Origin: Lachnospiraceae bacterium
GTDB lineage: Bacteria > Bacillota > Clostridia > Lachnospirales > Lachnospiraceae
Length of the DNA: 64,000 nt
Assembly: GCA_021770345.1 (NCBI GenBank)
Contig: JAETRD010000013.1
Location: 1 to 64,000, forward strand
Reading direction: 5' to 3'
The notes below the pieces were generated by a model. It had not been told where the DNA came from and made no database searches. It worked only from the letters and a program-made list of their open reading frames with translations. Below, in pieces: positions 8,026 through 15,968 of this stretch. Position numbers and translations under genes: made by a program. Position 1 is the first letter of the stretch. Each line of letters opens with the position of its first letter.

Positions 8026-8544
8026 TTATATGGTCTCCGAAATCAACTTATAGCTTTTCGCCATTTCATCATTCAAAACAACAATGGTACTTTTCCATAT
8101 CTTTAAATAAATATTCATATTTTTCATCAATGCCTCTCTTAGCGGAGGCAGCCATTCCATCTTATGTCCATGTATAATCAGTACAAATTTAATATGAACC
8201 TTATCCCACTCCTGTTTCATTAAATGTTCACCCATAGTTACATCCGTACGATATCGGTTATATTTTAATGCATGGTATATCTCAAATGACTGTATAAACT
8301 TTTCCGAAATCTCGGTAATAAACTCATCATACCGAATTTTACTGGTTTGTTGCCGCGGTGTACTCGACTTGGCTTCAATAAATAATATTTGTTCCTCTTG
8401 TTGCTTCCCTTCTCTACGCATAATAAACTCAACTGTTCTTATATGCTGCCCTATCATCTGATTTACGTTAGATTTTTCTATTTCAAAGATATCAGTTTCC
8501 TCGAAAGGTCCAAATATCATATTCGATTCTATTGTTTTGTACAT
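8026..8544 (-). CDS. Small protein with possible PD-(D/E)XK nuclease motif, partner of AAA ATPase
   Basis: The 172-residue protein starts 2 bases after the upstream ATPase stop. Its ribosome site (AAGGTGATG) lies inside that gene, so the two are translationally coupled. I do not recognise a named family. Visible features are E39 in a strand (HIRTVEFIMRR), then ILFIEAKSSTPRQ giving E57-x-K59, then an alpha-helical stretch (EFITEISEKFIQSFEIYHAL) and a strand-helix unit KFVLIIHGHKMEWLPPLREAL. Acidic residue, then E-x-K on a following strand, then helix and strand is the order of restriction-endonuclease-like folds. The call is a hypothesis based on this motif alone. Base composition is clearly more AT-rich than the neighbours, which suggests horizontal gain. 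Confidence 0.5.
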   Translation of the reverse strand: MYKTIESNMIFGPFEETDIFEIEKSNVNQMIGQHIRTVEFIMRREGKQQEEQILFIEAKSSTPRQQTSKIRYDEFITEISEKFIQSFEIYHALKYNRYRTDVTMGEHLMKQEWDKVHIKFVLIIHGHKMEWLPPLREALMKNMNIYLKIWKSTIVVLNDEMAKSYKLISETI

Positions 8545-8546
8545 AT

Positions 8547-9554
8547 CTACATCACCTTATCAATTTCCGACTCATACAAAGCTAAGAATGTTTCCATAAT
8601 TTCGTTATTTTGCAGTTCACGGAAATTGGCACTCTGTTCATATTCCACCGCACCCTTATTGTCATACAACGAACAATACCTTACCTTATCCGTATCTTTT
8701 TTCTTTACCTCAAAATATTTTGCAAGGAAATAATCATGCGTCGAAACAAAAATCTGCACCCCGTTTCTCTGTAATTCCAACAACATATCCACGATTGTGG
8801 GTATATGTTTTGGATTAATATTTGCCTCTGGTTCATCCCAAAACAATATTGCCCCATTCTCCAACGTCCCGTTTTTTATTAATTGCCAGAGAAGCGCTAT
8901 TTTCCTGATTCCCTCTGCCACCAGATTAAATTCTATTTTGGCCTGTGTTCCCGGTTTTAAATAAAACCGCTCCTGTTCAACTGTGACTTTTCCGGCTGTG
9001 ATTCCCTGCAATATTTCAAGATAACGCTTTCTGTCATGCGTATCTCTTCCCGCAGATATATCAATTTTAGCTGCCATCACAATATCAACATACGTATCAT
9101 CAAACTCGACATTATTACTTCCAACTGCCGCTTCAAGATTCCACGAATTTGACAAAATCTCCTTCGCGGGAATAAAAGTACATGACAGATCTGCAAGCTG
9201 TTTTTCCCATGTCGCTTCATTTGTTACCTGCGCTGCCCACTTATTTGTTTTGGTTGTAAATTTCATTCCTATATTTGCATCATCAGAGTATATTTTCACA
9301 CTGGCTGTTTCTCCTGCACGTTTTCGGCTGACCAGTCTGCGAATATTAGAGCCATCCGGTCGAAATACTCGGACTACCTTTTGCGGAAAAGAAACATCTG
9401 CTTTCGCAGCTTTACATGCAGCATATAACAATTTCATTATGTGCGTTTTTCCCATTCCATTTTCGCCGATGAAAATATTGATACCGTCACTAAATTCCAT
9501 ATTTATATTTTCAAAAACGGTAACATTTTTTATATCAATTTTTTTCAGAGCCAT
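8547..9554 (-). CDS. AAA/OLD-like ATPase (AAA_15/AAA_21 type), candidate defence protein
   Basis: From ATG 9554 (ribosome site AAAAGGGGAAT) the protein has 335 residues. Walker A is GENGMGKT (30-37), the family string VAEGIRKIALLWQL lies at 212-225, Walker B is ILFWDEPEANI (236-246) and the switch histidine is in IFVSTHDYFLA (H273). There is no long coiled-coil insert and no TOPRIM domain after the ATPase, unlike full OLD or GajA nucleases. The nuclease function could instead be supplied by the coupled 172-aa gene. ATPases of this type are the sensor partners in several two-gene antiphage systems. The AT-rich island and lack of housekeeping neighbours support that reading, but the antiphage role is inferred. 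Confidence 0.82.
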   Translation of the reverse strand: MALKKIDIKNVTVFENINMEFSDGINIFIGENGMGKTHIMKLLYAACKAAKADVSFPQKVVRVFRPDGSNIRRLVSRKRAGETASVKIYSDDANIGMKFTTKTNKWAAQVTNEATWEKQLADLSCTFIPAKEILSNSWNLEAAVGSNNVEFDDTYVDIVMAAKIDISAGRDTHDRKRYLEILQGITAGKVTVEQERFYLKPGTQAKIEFNLVAEGIRKIALLWQLIKNGTLENGAILFWDEPEANINPKHIPTIVDMLLELQRNGVQIFVSTHDYFLAKYFEVKKKDTDKVRYCSLYDNKGAVEYEQSANFRELQNNEIMETFLALYESEIDKVM

Positions 9555-9597
9555 ACTATTCCCCTTTTCCAACCATACAAAACCCGCCCAAACCATT

Positions 9598-10179
9598 TTA
9601 ACGCCGCTTCTCTACATACGGGCCGAGCTCGCCCAGCTTAAAATGCTTTCTGCACACCGCCACATAACTGTCGTTTGCGCCCATCATCACCTGCGGCCCC
9701 TCCCGCACCACGCCGTTTTCGTTGTAGCGCAGGTTGCAGGTTGCCTTCCTGCCGCACCAGCAGACCGTTTTCAGCTCCTGAATCACGTCCGCGATCGCAA
9801 TCAGCCTCTCGCTGCCTGGAAACAGTTTATTCTGAAAGTCTGCCCGCAGCCCGTAACAGACTACCGGCACTTCCATGTAATCCACAATATCCGAAAGGTA
9901 ATCCACCTGCTCTTTTGCCGCAAACTGCACCTCGTCCACGATGATGCAGTCGTAGCTTCGTATCTCCTCCTCCGGCAGCCGCACGAGCTCTTCAAGTGTG
10001 ATGCATTCATGCGACAGCCCGATTCTCGAATGCACGATTCCCGCGCCGTCACGGGTATCAATCCGCGGCTTACACAATAGCGCCCTCTGCCCTGCTTCCT
10101 CATAATTAAAATGTGTCATCAGCGCATTTGCTGTCTTTGAACTGCCCATTGCACCGTAGTAGAAATATAATTTTGCCAT
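9598..10179 (-). CDS. tdk: Thymidine kinase (type II)
   Basis: The 193-residue enzyme phosphorylates thymidine to dTMP for nucleotide salvage. From ATG 10179 it shows the P-loop GAMGSSKTANAL near the N terminus, the DEVQF motif in CIIVDEVQFAA, the lasso region VCYGLRADFQNKLFPGS, and the zinc-binding CWCG and CRKH pairs near the C terminus. The thymidine-contacting GANDSYVAVCR segment is present. An upstream in-frame extension has no ribosome site and overlaps the next gene. It lies 13 bases after the alpha/beta hydrolase gene on the same strand, so they are probably co-transcribed. Confidence 0.93.
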   Translation of the reverse strand: MAKLYFYYGAMGSSKTANALMTHFNYEEAGQRALLCKPRIDTRDGAGIVHSRIGLSHECITLEELVRLPEEEIRSYDCIIVDEVQFAAKEQVDYLSDIVDYMEVPVVCYGLRADFQNKLFPGSERLIAIADVIQELKTVCWCGRKATCNLRYNENGVVREGPQVMMGANDSYVAVCRKHFKLGELGPYVEKRR

Positions 10180-10192
10180 AATAACTCCGTCT

Positions 10193-11083
10193 TCACATGT
10201 ATTTTTGTAAAAATTCCTCCACAACACGCTCATAACGCGCGCTGTCGCTGAAATAGGACTGTGCATGTCCCGCTCCCGGAAACAGCGCAAGCTCCTTCTT
10301 CCCGCCCGCAGCCTCATACATCATCCTGCAGTGCTCCGGCGGAATAAAATCATCCGCCTCCCCGTGAATAAACAAAACAGGCGTCCGGATTTCCCCCGAA
10401 AATACGTCCACCGGGCGTATTCCATCCAGACGGTACCGGTAGCGCACACGGCTTGCAAATGAGGCCAGATGCGACAGTTTTCCCGGCAGGCGGATGCGGA
10501 CTCTGCAAAGGTATTCCAGCAGCTTTCCCAGATCCGCGAACCCGCAGTCGGAAACGCAGAAATCGAAATCCGGGTACCGACCGAGCGCAAGAATACTGCT
10601 CGCCGACCCGAGGCTTTCCCCGTGCAGGCCGAGCATGATATCCGACCCGAATCGTTTCTTTAAATATTCTGCGATCGTCACGATATCCCGGCTCTCCCGA
10701 TACCCCATAGAACAGTAGGTATCGACATTTTCCCCATGATGGCGCAAGTCATAAATACAGACATTGTACCCAAGCCGATAATAGATATGCGCATACTTTA
10801 AGCTTCCCAGCCTCGTATCCGAATATCCGTGCGTGATAATCACATATTTCCTGCCGGGGCGCTTCAGCAGCTCACCGTGCAAAATATAACCGTCCTCCAT
10901 CACAAGCTCCAGCGGCTCCCTGTCATAAGTGTCATAATCCCCGTAACAGCCGTTTTCCCTCTCTCTGGCAACACTCTGCTCCATCGTCGCCCGCCTCGGC
11001 TTCGTCACAATGTGCAGCATCGCGCCGGAAACCGCCGCCGTCGCACCGGCCGCCGCAAGCAGCCCTGCTTTCAGATATTTCAT
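10193..11083 (-). CDS. Alpha/beta hydrolase with N-terminal membrane anchor
   Basis: The 296-residue protein begins with a hydrophobic segment (LKAGLLAAAGATAAVSGAML), probably a signal anchor. The hydrolase core follows: an oxyanion-type HGYSDTR, the nucleophile elbow GLHGESLGSA, the acid in FIHGEADDFIP and the histidine in GAGHAQSYF. It resembles the serine aminopeptidase S33/BAAT-like hydrolases common in Firmicutes, often annotated as acylglycerol lipase-like. I chose ATG 11083 because GGGGGTAAAG is correctly spaced for it, whereas ATG 11095 has its purine run too close. The substrate cannot be told. Confidence 0.85.
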   Translation of the reverse strand: MKYLKAGLLAAAGATAAVSGAMLHIVTKPRRATMEQSVARERENGCYGDYDTYDREPLELVMEDGYILHGELLKRPGRKYVIITHGYSDTRLGSLKYAHIYYRLGYNVCIYDLRHHGENVDTYCSMGYRESRDIVTIAEYLKKRFGSDIMLGLHGESLGSASSILALGRYPDFDFCVSDCGFADLGKLLEYLCRVRIRLPGKLSHLASFASRVRYRYRLDGIRPVDVFSGEIRTPVLFIHGEADDFIPPEHCRMMYEAAGGKKELALFPGAGHAQSYFSDSARYERVVEEFLQKYM

Positions 11084-11149
11084 CTTTACCCCCATACCCC
11101 TTTCTCAAACACTATCATAACATCTTTTTGTGATATGTCAAAAAGCATA

Positions 11150-11178
11150 TTGCGCCGCCCCGAAAATCCGACTATAAT
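11150..11178 (+). promoter_or_regulatory. Promoter of the DUF4317 gene
   Basis: TTGCGC (11150-11155) and TATAAT (11173-11178) are spaced 17 bp and lie 43 bp before the ATG. Confidence 0.6.
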
Positions 11179-11220
11179 ACCCTCAGTGAACAAAATTTAC
11201 GGAAACGGAGTTTACATAAT

Positions 11221-12477
11221 ATGAACAAAAAAGAAATTCTCGAATTAAAACGCCGCTTAAAAAAGGACGCATGCACGTTCACAAGAATGTGCGGCTGTTA
11301 CGTCGACGCTGACCGCAACAAAGTCACTACGATCGGAGAGACATTTTTAAATCTTGAGGACGAAGAGTTTTACAAATATCTGGAAATCGCCAAAAAAGTG
11401 CTCTCCGGCACCGTCGGAAACAACATTTTAGAGCTGGAATTTCCGGCAGCGGAGGAAGCGCCCGGCGGCAGACAGCAGTTTTTCATGGGGCTTCGGGAGA
11501 GCGCGTTAAAAAGCGACGAGCTGATGGACACTTTCTACGACCTCGTGATCGAAAACTACAGCTATGTCGGCAACTACCTGATTCTCGTGTTCCACGATGC
11601 CTACGATGTCATGACCAAAACCTCCGACAACAACAAGCTCGACGAGTCGGAGGAAGTATACGAATACCTGCTCTGCGCCATCTGCCCGGTAACACTCACA
11701 AAGCCGGGTCTCGGCTACCGGGAGGATGAAAACCGCATCGCTCCCCGCATCCGCGACTGGGTTGTCGGCGTTCCCGACACCGGTTTTGTATTCCCGGTGT
11801 TCACGGACCGCAGCAGCGACATTCACTCCGTGATGTTTTATACGCGGGACACCAAAAGCCCGCACGCCGAATTTATGGAAGGCGGCCTCGGCTGCGGTGC
11901 AAAATTTACCGCCACCGAGAAAAAACTGACCTTTCAGAATATCGTCCGGGAGGTCATCGGGGAGGAGGATGAGAAGAGCGACGCCATCTTTATGGACATT
12001 CAGGACAACTTAAACAGCCTGATTCCCGTTGTGGCCGAGGACGAACCGGAGCCGGAACCGGTGATTGTCACCACGACCGCCATCGCCGACGTGCTGTCCG
12101 AGAGCGGTGTCTCCGAGGAACAGGCCGCGGTCATTGGCAAGACCTACGAGGACGTATTCGCAGATGAGCTGCCTGAGGCGGAGCAGCTCGTGGACCCCAA
12201 ATTAGTCGAGGCGAACGGCAGACGCAGAGAGAAGCTAGACCTGATCCATGAAGTCGAAAATCTCAGACAGCAGCTTGCGGACACCCGCGCCCTGCCCACA
12301 GACGAGACCGACGACGAGGAAGCCCCCGCGGCAAAGACCTATGACGTCATTCTACGCGTGAAGCCGGAAAAGGTAGAACAGATTCACTCGCAGATTATCG
12401 ACGGCAGAAAATGTCTCGTGATCCCCATGGATGACGATGAACACGCAGCAGTCAACGGCGTCAATACCACGATTTAG
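11221..12477 (+). CDS. DUF4317 family protein
   Basis: The 418-residue protein matches the DUF4317 family of Clostridia. The N terminus carries ILELKRRLKKDACTFTRMCG and CYVDADRNKV. The middle contains the characteristic FHDAYDVMTKT and EYLLCAICPVTLTKPGL. A low-complexity acidic region lies near residues 275-300 (DEPEPEPVIV), followed by a helical segment and a short C-terminal domain (YDVILRVKPEKVEQIHSQ). It is cytoplasmic, with no membrane segments. The biochemical role of the family is not known. It is monocistronic between its own promoter and a convergent terminator. Confidence 0.88.
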   Translation: MNKKEILELKRRLKKDACTFTRMCGCYVDADRNKVTTIGETFLNLEDEEFYKYLEIAKKVLSGTVGNNILELEFPAAEEAPGGRQQFFMGLRESALKSDELMDTFYDLVIENYSYVGNYLILVFHDAYDVMTKTSDNNKLDESEEVYEYLLCAICPVTLTKPGLGYREDENRIAPRIRDWVVGVPDTGFVFPVFTDRSSDIHSVMFYTRDTKSPHAEFMEGGLGCGAKFTATEKKLTFQNIVREVIGEEDEKSDAIFMDIQDNLNSLIPVVAEDEPEPEPVIVTTTAIADVLSESGVSEEQAAVIGKTYEDVFADELPEAEQLVDPKLVEANGRRREKLDLIHEVENLRQQLADTRALPTDETDDEEAPAAKTYDVILRVKPEKVEQIHSQIIDGRKCLVIPMDDDEHAAVNGVNTTI

Positions 12478-12503
12478 TCCCAAACAGCCCCTTTAACACC
12501 TGG

Positions 12504-12536
12504 AAAAGCAGCCGCATTTCGGATACGGCTGCTTTT
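12504..12536. terminator. Bidirectional terminator between convergent genes
   Basis: AAAAGCAGCCG (12504-12514) pairs with CGGCTGCTTTT (12526-12536). It serves the DUF4317 gene on the plus strand and the CarD-like gene on the minus strand. Confidence 0.85.
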
Positions 12537-12552
12537 GTTACGCACAATCGCA

Positions 12553-13056
12553 TCACATATTCCCGATGCGTTCTCTGATATAATTCTCCATGGATTCTTT
12601 CGGAACCCCGAGCGTCAGAGACAGCTCGCTGTAAAGTTCATTCTCCGCACTCCGCATATAACGCTCGTCCAACGCGGTAATCTTCTTTCCCTGCCTGGTG
12701 CGCTCCCTGCTCCGCTGATACAGCGTTTTCACGATGCTTGCCCACGCCCGGTAATCACAGCTCTTTAAGGCTTCCTTATACTTTGCCTCCCGCTGTCTGT
12801 CATCCGGAACCCACAGCAGTTCGATATCCGGCAGATCGTTGATCAGCTGACTTGCCTCCTCTTTCGAGATCACCCTGCGCATAATGATTTTCTGATTATC
12901 CGTCGGCGCATAAATTTTTCCGGAGCCGCTTCCCATCGGGGTCAGTACATAGTACAGCCGATCTTTGTCAGCACCTGAAATGTCAAGGCGGGTAATATCT
13001 TCAATCCGGCACACGCCCTTTACACCATAAACCACATATTCACCAATTCCAAACAT
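12553..13056 (-). CDS. CarD/CdnL-family transcription factor
   Basis: The 167-residue protein has an N-terminal RNA-polymerase-interaction domain (FGIGEYVVYGVKGVCRIEDI, then DRLYYVLTP, then KIYAPTDN) like that of CarD and TRCF. A C-terminal all-helical domain follows (YRAWASIVKTLYQRSRERTR, ALDERYMRSAENELYSEL). CarD-type proteins bind the RNA polymerase beta subunit and stabilise open complexes. It stands alone, with a terminator behind it. Which promoters it controls cannot be told. Confidence 0.92.
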   Translation of the reverse strand: MFGIGEYVVYGVKGVCRIEDITRLDISGADKDRLYYVLTPMGSGSGKIYAPTDNQKIIMRRVISKEEASQLINDLPDIELLWVPDDRQREAKYKEALKSCDYRAWASIVKTLYQRSRERTRQGKKITALDERYMRSAENELYSELSLTLGVPKESMENYIRERIGNM

Positions 13057-13254
13057 TTTCCCCGATTCTCCTTTCCTGTCCGTTCTCCTACTCTATTATG
13101 ATACCACCTTTTTCCAAAAAAAATCCAGCAAATTGTATTTTTGGCAGATAATTTCGTCACATTTCATTCGGGCATTCCATCCCAAAAATTTCAAAAACGC
13201 CCCAGCTTTCTTGTATCTTGCAATTCGGCTTTTTCCTCTCAATCCCTGCACGAA

Positions 13255-13300
13255 AAAGAGAGGCTGCACACGAATTTCTTCGCATGACAGCCTCTTTTTG
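13255..13300 (-). terminator. Terminator of the KDG kinase gene
   Basis: AGAGGCTG and CAGCCTCT arms surround a loop. On the minus strand the second arm is followed by CTTTTTC. The remaining 13057-13254 sequence shows nothing convincing. Confidence 0.7.
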
Positions 13301-13336
13301 TACACAACTCAAATGCGTAGAATTGTTGTATACAGC

Positions 13337-14362
13337 TTATCTCTGAACACGTCCGGACGCGTCTCCGCCGGCCAGTTTCTTTACCTCGTCTACGCCTACC
13401 ATATTGAAGTCTCCCTCGATGGAGTGCTTCAGGCAGCTTGCAGCCACCGCAAACTCAATGGTCTCCTGCGGCGCATAGTCGCTTAAGCACGCGTAAATCA
13501 GTCCGCCGCCGAAAGAATCGCCGCCGCCGACACGGTCGACAATGTGCATCAGATACTCTTTGGAGAAGTAGCTCTGTCCGTCCTCATAGAGCATTGCAGC
13601 CCAGCGGTTGTCGTTTGCGGAAATGGAGGTTCTCAGCGTGATCGCCACTTTCTTGAAACCGAAACGGTCGGTCAGTTTCTGTGCAACCTCTCTGTAGCCT
13701 TCTTTGTTCAGCTCGCCTGCGGTTACCTCGGTGCCCTCGGATTTGATTCCGAATACATCGTTTGCATCCTCCTCGTTGGAGATGCATACATCCACATACT
13801 GGCAGAGCTCGCCCATCACCTGGCCCGCTTTCTCTTTCGACCACAGCTTATTGCGGTAATTCAAGTCACAGCTGACCGTGATGCCCTTTGCCTTTGCCGC
13901 CTTGCAGGCCTCTAAGCAGATAGCCGCCACATTGTCGCCGAGCGCCGGGGTGATTCCGGTGAAATGGAACCAGTCCGCTCCGTCAAAAATTTTATCCCAG
14001 TCAAAATCAGCCGTTGTCGCTGTCGCGATGGAGGAACCTGCGCGGTCATAAACCACCTTCGACGGTCTCTGGCTTGCACCCTTCTCCAGGAAATAGATAC
14101 CGACTCTGTCTCCGCCGCGGACAATATCGGACGTGTCAACGCCGTACTGTCTCAGCGCGTTTACGCCGGCCTGTCCGATCTCATGCTTCGGAAGCTTTGT
14201 CACAAAGCTTGCGTCCATGCCGTAATTTGCAAGGGAAACGGCTACGTTTGCCTCACCGCCGCCGTAGGTCGCGCCGTAGGTTGTCGCCTGAACAAAGCGA
14301 TAATATCCTTCCGGTGCAAGGCGAAGCATAATTTCTCCAAATGTAACGACTTTTTTTGCCAT
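13337..14362 (-). CDS. kdgK: 2-keto-3-deoxygluconate kinase (PfkB family)
   Basis: The 341-residue sugar kinase most resembles KDG kinases, which phosphorylate 2-keto-3-deoxygluconate to KDPG in hexuronate catabolism. It shows the PfkB N-terminal substrate site (GEIMLRLAPEGYYRFVQA, then YGGGEANVAVSLANYG), FHFTGITPALG in the middle and the ATP/catalytic motif DRVGGGDSFGGGLIYA. It is preceded by a strong ribosome site (AGGAGG) and by a promoter with a KdgR-type palindrome. The genes making KDG, uxuA and the fructuronate reductase, lie 23 kb away at 36-38 kb, which supports the assignment. A different but related substrate such as dehydrogluconate remains possible. Confidence 0.8.
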   Translation of the reverse strand: MAKKVVTFGEIMLRLAPEGYYRFVQATTYGATYGGGEANVAVSLANYGMDASFVTKLPKHEIGQAGVNALRQYGVDTSDIVRGGDRVGIYFLEKGASQRPSKVVYDRAGSSIATATTADFDWDKIFDGADWFHFTGITPALGDNVAAICLEACKAAKAKGITVSCDLNYRNKLWSKEKAGQVMGELCQYVDVCISNEEDANDVFGIKSEGTEVTAGELNKEGYREVAQKLTDRFGFKKVAITLRTSISANDNRWAAMLYEDGQSYFSKEYLMHIVDRVGGGDSFGGGLIYACLSDYAPQETIEFAVAASCLKHSIEGDFNMVGVDEVKKLAGGDASGRVQR

Positions 14363-14398
14363 TTTACAATCCTCCTAGAATTTTTGGCGTTTCACATT

Positions 14399-14456
14399 AT
14401 GAAACCGTGTTTCATTTTTCATACTTAAATTATACCACCGAACGGCAGAATGTCAA
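14399..14456 (-). promoter_or_regulatory. kdgK promoter with KdgR-type operator
   Basis: Reading the minus strand, TTGACA (14451-14456) and TATAAT (14429-14434) are spaced 16 bp. Just downstream of the predicted start lies the perfect palindrome ATGAAAC-CGT-GTTTCAT (14399-14415). It closely matches the TGAAAC-n-GTTTCA box of KdgR-type (IclR family) regulators known from enterobacteria. An extra GTTTCAC half-site lies at 14389-14395. Confidence 0.65.
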
Positions 14457-14503
14457 TTCCAAAATATTTTCATTTTATACTTTTCTATTTGTCCCAAATA
14501 AGC

Positions 14504-14559
14504 TATAATGATTCCATAGAGTTTCACAATGTAGAATTATGTTTCAGTATATGAAACAT
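14504..14559 (+). promoter_or_regulatory. Promoter region of second sugar kinase with GTTTCA operators
   Basis: TATAAT lies at 14504-14509. Downstream come a GTTTCA half-site (14521-14526) and the perfect palindrome ATGTTTCA-GTATA-TGAAACAT (14539-14559), just ahead of the ribosome site AAGGAGG. The same hexamer as in the kdgK operator is used in the opposite arm order, so one regulator may control both divergent genes. Confidence 0.55.
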
Positions 14560-14572
14560 CAAGGAGGTTTTT

Positions 14573-15595
14573 ATGGAACGAAAATATGATGTCATCACAC
14601 TCGGAGAAATCCTGCTTCGGCTCTCCACGCCGATTAACGGCCGCCTGGCCGAGGGCGATACCCTCATGCGGCACCTCGGAGGCGCCGAGTTAAATATCGC
14701 ATCCGAAATCGGGCAGCTCGGGCTTAAGACCGCGATTATCTCCAAAATTCCGGACAATCTTCTGTCCGCCTTCATCCGAAACCAGCTCAATTCCTCCCGC
14801 GTCAGCGAGAACTATCTGATTTCCGATACCGGCGCCGACAGCCGCATCGGTATTTACTATTATGAGTACGGTTCCTACCCGCGGAAACCGAGGGTCGTCT
14901 ACGACAGAAAGCATTCTTCCATCAACAGCATCGGCATCGGGGATGTCCCTGAGACTATGTTTTACAATACGCGCCTGTTTCATACCAGCGGAATCACATT
15001 AGGGCTCGGCGGCAATGCGCAGTCCTTTGCCATCGACTGCATCCGAAAGTTTAAAGAGCAGGGCACGCTGATTTCTTTTGACGTCAATTATCGCGCAAAT
15101 CTCTGGAGCGGCGAGGAGGCGCGCGCCTGCATTGAGTCCATCCTCCCCTATGTGGATATTTTCTTCTGTTCCGCGGATACCGCCCGCCTGACTTTCGGCA
15201 AGACCGGGACAATCGAGGAAATCCAAAAGTCTTTCTGTAAGGAGTACCCGATTTCCGTTGTCGCCTCCACCGAGCGCACGGTCATCACCCCGAAAAAGCA
15301 TGATTTTACCTCCATTATCTATTCCTCAAGAACCGACCGGTATTACAGAGAAGAGCCCTACCGCAGCATCGACGTCGTGGACCGCATCGGAAGCGGCGAC
15401 GCCTACGTCTCCGGCGCACTCTACGGCTACTTAAAGCATCGTGACTGCCAGAAAATGTTAGAATACGGCAACGCGATGGCCGCCATCAAGCACAGTGTCA
15501 TCGGGGATATGATCTCCACTGACATCGAAGAAATCGACGGCATTATCGCCCAGCATCAAGACACCTCGGAGTTTCAGTCGGAGATGAACCGCTGA
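14573..15595 (+). CDS. PfkB-family sugar kinase, KDG-kinase-like paralogue
   Basis: The 340-residue protein has the same fold and length as the divergent kdgK product: GEILLRLSTPINGRLAEGD, GGAELNIASEIGQLG, SFDVNYRANLWS, and the catalytic DRIGSGDAYVSGALYG. The substrate-site residues differ from its neighbour, with SYPRKPRVVYDRKHSS in the lid and an altered N-terminal motif. It may therefore use another keto-sugar acid, or be a degenerate copy with a regulatory role. A strong ribosome site (AAGGAGG) precedes ATG 14573. The shared operator region suggests both kinases answer to the same inducer. The exact substrate is not determined by the sequence. Confidence 0.75.
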   Translation: MERKYDVITLGEILLRLSTPINGRLAEGDTLMRHLGGAELNIASEIGQLGLKTAIISKIPDNLLSAFIRNQLNSSRVSENYLISDTGADSRIGIYYYEYGSYPRKPRVVYDRKHSSINSIGIGDVPETMFYNTRLFHTSGITLGLGGNAQSFAIDCIRKFKEQGTLISFDVNYRANLWSGEEARACIESILPYVDIFFCSADTARLTFGKTGTIEEIQKSFCKEYPISVVASTERTVITPKKHDFTSIIYSSRTDRYYREEPYRSIDVVDRIGSGDAYVSGALYGYLKHRDCQKMLEYGNAMAAIKHSVIGDMISTDIEEIDGIIAQHQDTSEFQSEMNR

Positions 15596-15609
15596 AGCCT
15601 CCTATTCGT

Positions 15610-15637
15610 GCCGGAGACGCCTGTACGCGCCTCCGGC
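15610..15637 (+). terminator. Hairpin after the sugar kinase
   Basis: GCCGGAG (15610-15616) pairs with CTCCGGC (15631-15637), without a T run. It sits between convergent genes. Confidence 0.4.
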
Positions 15638-15651
15638 GGTACCCTTGATCC

Positions 15652-15951
15652 TTACACCTGTTTTTCCGCCTCATTTTTTCCGGCCTTCTCCCTCTCTGCC
15701 TGTTCCTTCGCCAGTCGGGCTTTTGCCTCGTCTACGGTTTCGCCGTCACGGGTGAGAAAAGAATCCACAAACTTGTCTGATATTTTTGTAAATCCGCCGA
15801 CGACACCGTCCTCAATCTTCTTATATCCTCCGACGACGCTCTCCTCAATCTTCTTATATCCTCCGACGACGCTCTCCTCGATCTTCTTATATCCTCCGAC
15901 GACGCCCTCCTCGATCTTCTTCCCCGTCTCTTCCGGTTTTGAATTTGCCAT
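15652..15951 (-). CDS. 99-aa protein with 11-residue tandem repeats
   Basis: The protein consists of about four tandem copies of an 11-residue unit, VVGGYKKIEES, at residues about 17-60. A conserved-looking tail follows (DKFVDSFLTRDGETVDEAKARLAKEQAE), which is charged and helical. The DNA shows the repeat as a 33-bp tandem array (about 15800-15910), with copies nearly identical, so it can expand or contract by slippage. Small proteins of this pattern occur in Lachnospiraceae, but I know no function. The amphipathic unit suggests membrane-surface or self-assembling helices. It lies 17 bases after the next gene, so they probably share a transcript. Confidence 0.72.
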   Translation of the reverse strand: MANSKPEETGKKIEEGVVGGYKKIEESVVGGYKKIEESVVGGYKKIEDGVVGGFTKISDKFVDSFLTRDGETVDEAKARLAKEQAEREKAGKNEAEKQV

Positions 15952-15968
15952 TTTTGTTTGCCTCTCCT

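Noticed and set aside
8026..9554. Retron, Gabija or PARIS system
   Set aside because: There is no reverse transcriptase, no helicase-like GajB and no TOPRIM or DUF4435 domain. The ATPase type alone is not enough to name a known system.
13096..13305. 69-codon minus-strand frame upstream of the CarD gene
   Set aside because: It overlaps the kdgK terminator, has a poor start and no recognisable domain; likely chance.
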